Assembly: GCA_000953695.1 (NCBI GenBank)
Contig: LN554846.1
Location: 2,356,001-2,420,000 of the forward strand
Direction of reading: 5' to 3'
Length of the DNA: 64,000 nucleotides
DNA from: Aliivibrio wodanis
GTDB lineage: Bacteria > Pseudomonadota > Gammaproteobacteria > Enterobacterales > Vibrionaceae
Both the position numbers and the translations under genes were made by a program. Position 1 is the stretch's first letter; every line of letters begins with the position of its first letter. The notes beneath the pieces were generated by a model. The model saw nothing but the letters and a program-made list of their open reading frames with translations, ran no database searches and was not told where the DNA came from. Of the stretch, positions 63,730 to 64,000 are shown piece after piece.

Positions 63730-64000
63730 AAACCTGTTTCGCTCTTTTAGTGAATGAATTCACCATATTATTAGTAAGCTCTTGAAATACTTTACCAAAT
63801 GCCATAGCAACTAACGCATTCGTAAATTCAAACTCTAATTTTAATTCTACTTTACACGCAGTTTCATCTAGTTCCATAAAATGCCAGCCGCCAGTTAACG
63901 ATTTAAAAGGCCCATCCACTAAATTCATACCAATAATTTTAGAATCAACCAAATTATTTTTGGTCGTAAATGTTTTTTTTATGCCTGCTTTAGCTACATC
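63716..64000 (-). CDS. ratA: RatA-type ribosome/START-domain protein, 5' end outside window
   Basis: RatA is a START/coenzyme-Q-binding-type protein, reported in E. coli to block 70S formation and related to mitochondrial Coq10. The frame is open through the window edge; the visible part includes A-G-I-K-K-T-F-T-T-K-N, M-N-L-V-D-G-P-F-K and G-G-W-H-F. No in-frame ATG begins this part, and about 50-60 N-terminal residues are missing. It overlaps rnfH, the usual ratA-rnfH pair. Confidence 0.93.
   Translation of the reverse strand, partial: DVAKAGIKKTFTTKNNLVDSKIIGMNLVDGPFKSLTGGWHFMELDETACKVELKLEFEFTNALVAMAFGKVFQELTNNMVNSFTKRAKQVYVND

Overview
The window is chromosomal core-genome DNA from a gammaproteobacterium. 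The A+T-rich sequence, the protein sequences and the gene order point to the Vibrionaceae, most likely Aliivibrio (A. fischeri group). That assignment comes from recognising the proteins, not from a database search. I see no rRNA, tRNA, CRISPR array, insertion sequence, prophage or integron. Nearly every gene is a recognisable housekeeping gene.

Layout: (1) 1-6032 holds a 5'-truncated mltD coupled to a Yip1-family membrane protein gene, an EEP-family hydrolase, PII protein glnB, a HAD phosphatase, a small cytochrome c and tilS. (2) 6106-25560, all on the minus strand, is the large translation / envelope / lipid A cluster read as rpsB-tsf-pyrH-frr-uppS-cdsA-dxr-rseP-bamA-skp-lpxD-fabZ-lpxA-lpxB-rnhB-dnaE-accA. 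It differs from E. coli in having dxr between cdsA and rseP, and in a terminator-like hairpin between lpxA and lpxB. An S2-type autoregulatory leader precedes rpsB. (3) 25909-29815 carries map, glnD and yaeH on the plus strand. glnD makes the enzyme that uridylylates GlnB. (4) 29906-35576, minus strand, is queA-tgt-yajC-secD-secF. (5) 35819-42532 holds a CBS-domain protein, aceB-aceA (glyoxylate shunt, no aceK alongside), oxyR next to an AhpC-type peroxiredoxin, and cutC. (6) 42777-51192, minus strand, is a complete phosphate regulon locus, phoB-phoR-pstS-pstC-pstA-pstB-phoU. I see PhoB-box-like sites before phoB and again between pstS and pstC. PstC and PstA carry large extra N-terminal regions. 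(7) 51405-55384 holds rdgC, trhP(yegQ)-yfhL and a DUF3541-like exported protein. (8) 55572-59922 is the heat-shock group grpE, dnaK, dnaJ, with good sigma-32-type promoters before grpE and dnaK and a structured 500-bp gap between dnaK and dnaJ. (9) 60097-64000 holds nadK, recN (behind a 40-bp perfect palindrome containing two LexA boxes), bamE, and rnfH with a truncated ratA.

Several starts were moved from the longest possible reading frame to a downstream codon with a Shine-Dalgarno sequence or better family alignment (HAD gene, tilS, accA, fabZ, pyrH, tsf, glnD, tgt, aceB, nadK, recN, and others); the reason is given in each entry.

No unknown multi-gene system is visible. The points worth a second look are regulatory or architectural: the double LexA palindrome at recN, the internal PhoB box, the enlarged PstC/PstA, the dnaK-dnaJ spacer, the lpxA/lpxB hairpin, the trhP-yfhL overlap, and several long intergenic inverted repeats that may belong to dispersed repeat families.
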